The notes under the pieces are model-generated. The model had not been told where the DNA came from and made no database searches. It saw only the letters and a list, made by a program, of their open reading frames with translations. From positions 62,001 to 126,000 of the forward strand of contig NZ_PDKG01000005.1 in NCBI RefSeq assembly GCF_004116725.1: a DNA stretch of 64,000 nt. The letters are read 5' to 3'. Shown piece by piece: positions 61,548-64,000 of the stretch. Within the stretch, counting starts at the first letter, position 1. Each line of letters begins with the position of its first letter. The position numbers and the translations under genes are program-made. Source of the stretch: Arcobacter sp. CECT 8986 (GTDB lineage: Bacteria > Campylobacterota > Campylobacteria > Campylobacterales > Arcobacteraceae).

Positions 61548-62186
61548 ATGCCTGAGAATAATTTGTCGGCAAAGGCGTATAAGATTTTAGAAGAACTTAT
61601 TGTTACATTAAAGCTAGAACCTGGGAAAATATATTCTGAAAAAGAGTTAATGTCTTTATCTAATATAAGTAGAACGCCACTAAGAGAAGCTTTATTAAAG
61701 TTGGCAAATGAAACATTAATAAATATTATTCCAAGAAGAGGAATACAAATCTCAGATATTAATATGACAAACCAACTTGCAATTTTAGAAACTAGAAGAG
61801 TTTTAGATAGGTTACTTATTTCAAGAGCGACAAAATACTCTACAAGTTTTGATAAAAATAAAATATTTGAATTTAAAAAACATATGGAAATAGCAGCTAA
61901 AAATCAAGATGTAAATGAGTATTTAAGAGTTGATAAATTATTAGACCAAACGATATTTGATTCAGCAAGAAACTCATATGCAGCAAATGCAACTGCACCT
62001 TTACATGTAAGAAGTAGAAGATTTTGGTACTACTTTAAAGGTGTTGAAGATTTAGAATCTGCTTCTCAAATGCACATAAGATTAATAGATGCAATTTTAG
62101 AATCAAATGAACAAGAAGCTTGTGATGTTTCAGATATGATAATAAATAAATTAGTTGATGTGGTTAAAACACATATTAATTTATAA
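61548..62186 (+). CDS. GntR/FCD-family transcriptional regulator
   Basis: A 212-residue regulator: winged helix at about 8-72 (YSEKELMSLSNISRTPLREALLKLANE ... IIPRRGIQISDI) and an FCD ligand-binding domain with metal-site-like Asp and His residues (DKLLDQTIFDSARN, HIRLIDAI). FCD regulators commonly respond to organic or amino acids. It lies directly after the hydroxyproline transporter operon with its own promoter region of about 130 nt, so it is the likely local regulator of the cluster. Confidence 0.88.
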   Translation: MPENNLSAKAYKILEELIVTLKLEPGKIYSEKELMSLSNISRTPLREALLKLANETLINIIPRRGIQISDINMTNQLAILETRRVLDRLLISRATKYSTSFDKNKIFEFKKHMEIAAKNQDVNEYLRVDKLLDQTIFDSARNSYAANATAPLHVRSRRFWYYFKGVEDLESASQMHIRLIDAILESNEQEACDVSDMIINKLVDVVKTHINL

Positions 62187-63125
62187 CTATTTTATAAATT
62201 GTTGAAATCTTTTTCTATAATCAATTGGGTTTATTGATGTTTTACTTTTGAAAAGTTTTCGAAAGCTATTTTCATCAAAATATCCCACTTCAAATGTAAC
62301 TTCTGAAAAACTTTTATTTGTACAAATTAATAACTCTTTTGCTTTTTCAACTCTTAAATTTTGCAAATATTGTATTGCTGAGGTATTTAACGCTTTTTTA
62401 AATCTTCTATTAAATGTTCTTTGTGTTAGATTTACTTTTTGGGCCAAATCCTCAATTGATATTTGTTTATGCAAGTTCTCTTTCATCCATAAAACTACCT
62501 CTTTTATTTGCTTATCATCATATAAAAATATAGTTGAAAATGATTTATAAGATTGTTGTGATTCTCTTTTTCTATCAATAAGCATTAAGTTTGCAATTTG
62601 TGTTGAGGTTCTATTACTATGAAATTTTTCAATTATATACAAACATAAATCTAAATATGCGTTTACTCCACCAGCTGTTATTATATCTTTTTCATCTATT
62701 AATATTTTATTTATTTGTAAATTTACATTTGGAAACTCCTTTTTAAATAACTCTTCATAAGCCCAATGTGTTGTGGCTTTTTTATTATCTAAAAGTTTTG
62801 TTTTTGCTAATATAAAACTTCCAAGACAAGCAGAAGTCAAAATTGCACCATTGTGATGTTGGAGAAGTAACCAATCAATTATTTGTTTATCTATATTAAG
62901 TTCTTGGTTTCTTGAAAAGGGTGGAATAATTACAACGTCATATTTATCTTTTTGTGAAAAATCTTTACAATCAAAATATCTATTGGATTTCATTCCTACA
63001 AATTGAGTTGTTATAATTTTCTCATCTTTTGATTTGCATATTTTGTTGTTTAATTCAAATATCTCTTCTATTCCATATGCTGTTGATTTTAATACTTCTT
63101 CTAATATCAAAATAGCTATTTTCAT
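62187..63125 (-). CDS. GlxA-type AraC-family regulator
   Basis: A 312-residue regulator: an N-terminal DJ-1/PfpI-like domain (about 1-185, with SACLGSFILA at the nucleophile-elbow position and HWAYEELF) and two C-terminal helix-turn-helix motifs of AraC type (SIEDLAQKVNLTQRTFNRRFKK and SEVTFEVGYFDENSFRKLFK). ATG 63125 is better spaced from AGGA than TTG 63128. Members such as GbdR and CdhR control catabolism of betaines. Convergent with the GntR gene and divergent from the metallo-hydrolase. Confidence 0.88.
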   Translation of the reverse strand: MKIAILILEEVLKSTAYGIEEIFELNNKICKSKDEKIITTQFVGMKSNRYFDCKDFSQKDKYDVVIIPPFSRNQELNIDKQIIDWLLLQHHNGAILTSACLGSFILAKTKLLDNKKATTHWAYEELFKKEFPNVNLQINKILIDEKDIITAGGVNAYLDLCLYIIEKFHSNRTSTQIANLMLIDRKRESQQSYKSFSTIFLYDDKQIKEVVLWMKENLHKQISIEDLAQKVNLTQRTFNRRFKKALNTSAIQYLQNLRVEKAKELLICTNKSFSEVTFEVGYFDENSFRKLFKSKTSINPIDYRKRFQQFIK

Positions 63126-63217
63126 CAATTGTCCTAAATAACATTTTTTATGTCTAATTTGCCTATTTTAAATTATAGCATACTATGAAATAATTAGATA
63201 AAAAATTAGGAGAACTT

Positions 63218-63988
63218 ATGAAATATACACAAATAAGAAATGCAACTTCAATAATAGAGTTTGCAAATAAAAAGTTTTTAATTGACCCACTTTTTGCACC
63301 TAAAGGCAAATATGATGGTTTTGAAGGTACTTTAAATAGTCATTTAAAATGGCCTTTAGTTGAACTTCCTTTTAGTATTGAGAAAATACTTGAAGTTGAT
63401 GCTATAATAATTACACACTTACATAAAGACCATTTTGATGAAGTTGCATGTGAAAAGATACCAAAAGATATGTGTATTTTTTGTCAAAATAATGAAGATA
63501 AAAAAGTTTTAGAAAATTATGGATTTGAAAATATAACTGTTTTATGTGAAGATACAAAATATTGTGATATAAAATTATCAATAACTAAAGCTCAACATGG
63601 AACAGACTATGCAATAAAAAATTTAAAATCAAGACTGGGTGAAGTTTGTGGAGTTGTTTTTCAACATAAAAGTGAAAAAACTCTATATTTAGCTGGTGAT
63701 ACAATATGGAATGATTTTGTAGATGAAGCAATAAATAAGTACAAACCGCAAATATTAATATTAAGTGTTGGTGATGCAATAAATCTTAAATATGGTTCAA
63801 TTATTATGGGTAAAAATGATTTAATTATTGCTCAAAAAAAGATAAAAGATGTGAAGATTATTGCAAATCATTTAGAAGCTGTAAATCATACTAGTGTAAC
63901 AAGAAAACAGTTACAAGAGTTTATTTTAGAAAATAACATACAAAACTATGTTTTAGTTCCAAAAGATGGAGAGTGTTTAAGAGTTTAA
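63218..63988 (+). CDS. Metallo-beta-lactamase-fold hydrolase (UlaG-like)
   Basis: A 256-residue MBL-fold protein. The metal motif is HLHKDH (His67, His69, Asp71, His72) in ITHLHKDHFDE, a further His in KAQHGTDYA, the bridging Asp in LAGDTIW, and a final His in IANHLEAVNH. The N-terminal NATSIIEFANKKFLIDPLF is typical of the L-ascorbate-6-P lactonase-like group. Substrate unknown; divergent from the GlxA-type regulator, which may control it. Confidence 0.85.
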   Translation: MKYTQIRNATSIIEFANKKFLIDPLFAPKGKYDGFEGTLNSHLKWPLVELPFSIEKILEVDAIIITHLHKDHFDEVACEKIPKDMCIFCQNNEDKKVLENYGFENITVLCEDTKYCDIKLSITKAQHGTDYAIKNLKSRLGEVCGVVFQHKSEKTLYLAGDTIWNDFVDEAINKYKPQILILSVGDAINLKYGSIIMGKNDLIIAQKKIKDVKIIANHLEAVNHTSVTRKQLQEFILENNIQNYVLVPKDGECLRV

Positions 63989-64000
63989 TTTTTATATCTT

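Overview
The window is low-GC DNA from a Campylobacterota bacterium that looks like the Arcobacter group. This is inferred from the very AT-rich codon use and the gene mix: 7TMR-DISM histidine kinases with OmpR-type regulators, a two-partner secretion pair, Lon next to a BamD lipoprotein, and a split PAS/chemoreceptor pair. No rRNA is present and there is one tRNA, so the genus is an inference.

Region 1 (1-29273) is ordinary chromosome. It carries the end of a DsrE-like gene, a secreted hydrolase, a tandem degenerate HD-GYP protein, valS and a lipoprotein. Two histidine kinase/response regulator pairs follow around an RND efflux pump. The first kinase has no ATG, GTG or TTG at its natural start and appears to begin with AUU. 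Next comes a TpsA/TpsB two-partner secretion operon that converges with a lapG-lapD operon, a c-di-GMP-controlled adhesin-release module. Then come an MFS transporter, rdgB, three prepilin-like genes downstream of proC, bamD, lon, a membrane protein and a rhomboid protease.

Region 2 (about 29193-47588) is an integrated mobilizable element of about 18.4 kb. It sits inside the 3' end of the rhomboid gene. The crossover core lies just before the catalytic-histidine codon, so the present gene takes its histidine and C-terminus from the element, and the displaced original 3' end survives as a fragment beyond the right end. Cargo in order: tyrosine integrase with a SHOCT-like tail; an unusual type I restriction operon (hsdR, hsdS, a PD-(D/E)XK nuclease, hsdM, a one-TM protein); a Rep_3-like initiator with iteron-like repeats; a WYL-domain regulator; a Dam-like methylase with DPEY in place of DPPY; small unknown genes; a relaxase/MobC set facing a hairpin-rich oriT candidate; a J-domain protein; and an excisionase-like protein. 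A 13-bp word, TATAAAAAAGTGT, occurs near each end and in front of rep.

Region 3 (47589-52250) is chromosome again: a small zinc-ribbon protein (also apparently AUU/AUA started), a Y-family polymerase, two small proteins, a CetB-like PAS protein with a soluble chemoreceptor, tRNA-Leu(GAG) and a TM2 protein.

Region 4 (52300-64000) is a complete trans-4-hydroxy-L-proline utilisation cluster. It has a deaminase, a 2-oxoglutarate-semialdehyde dehydrogenase, an ornithine-cyclodeaminase-like reductase, an epimerase, a D-hydroxyproline oxidase, a four-gene polar amino-acid ABC importer and a GntR/FCD regulator. A GlxA-type AraC regulator and a metallo-beta-lactamase-fold protein follow.
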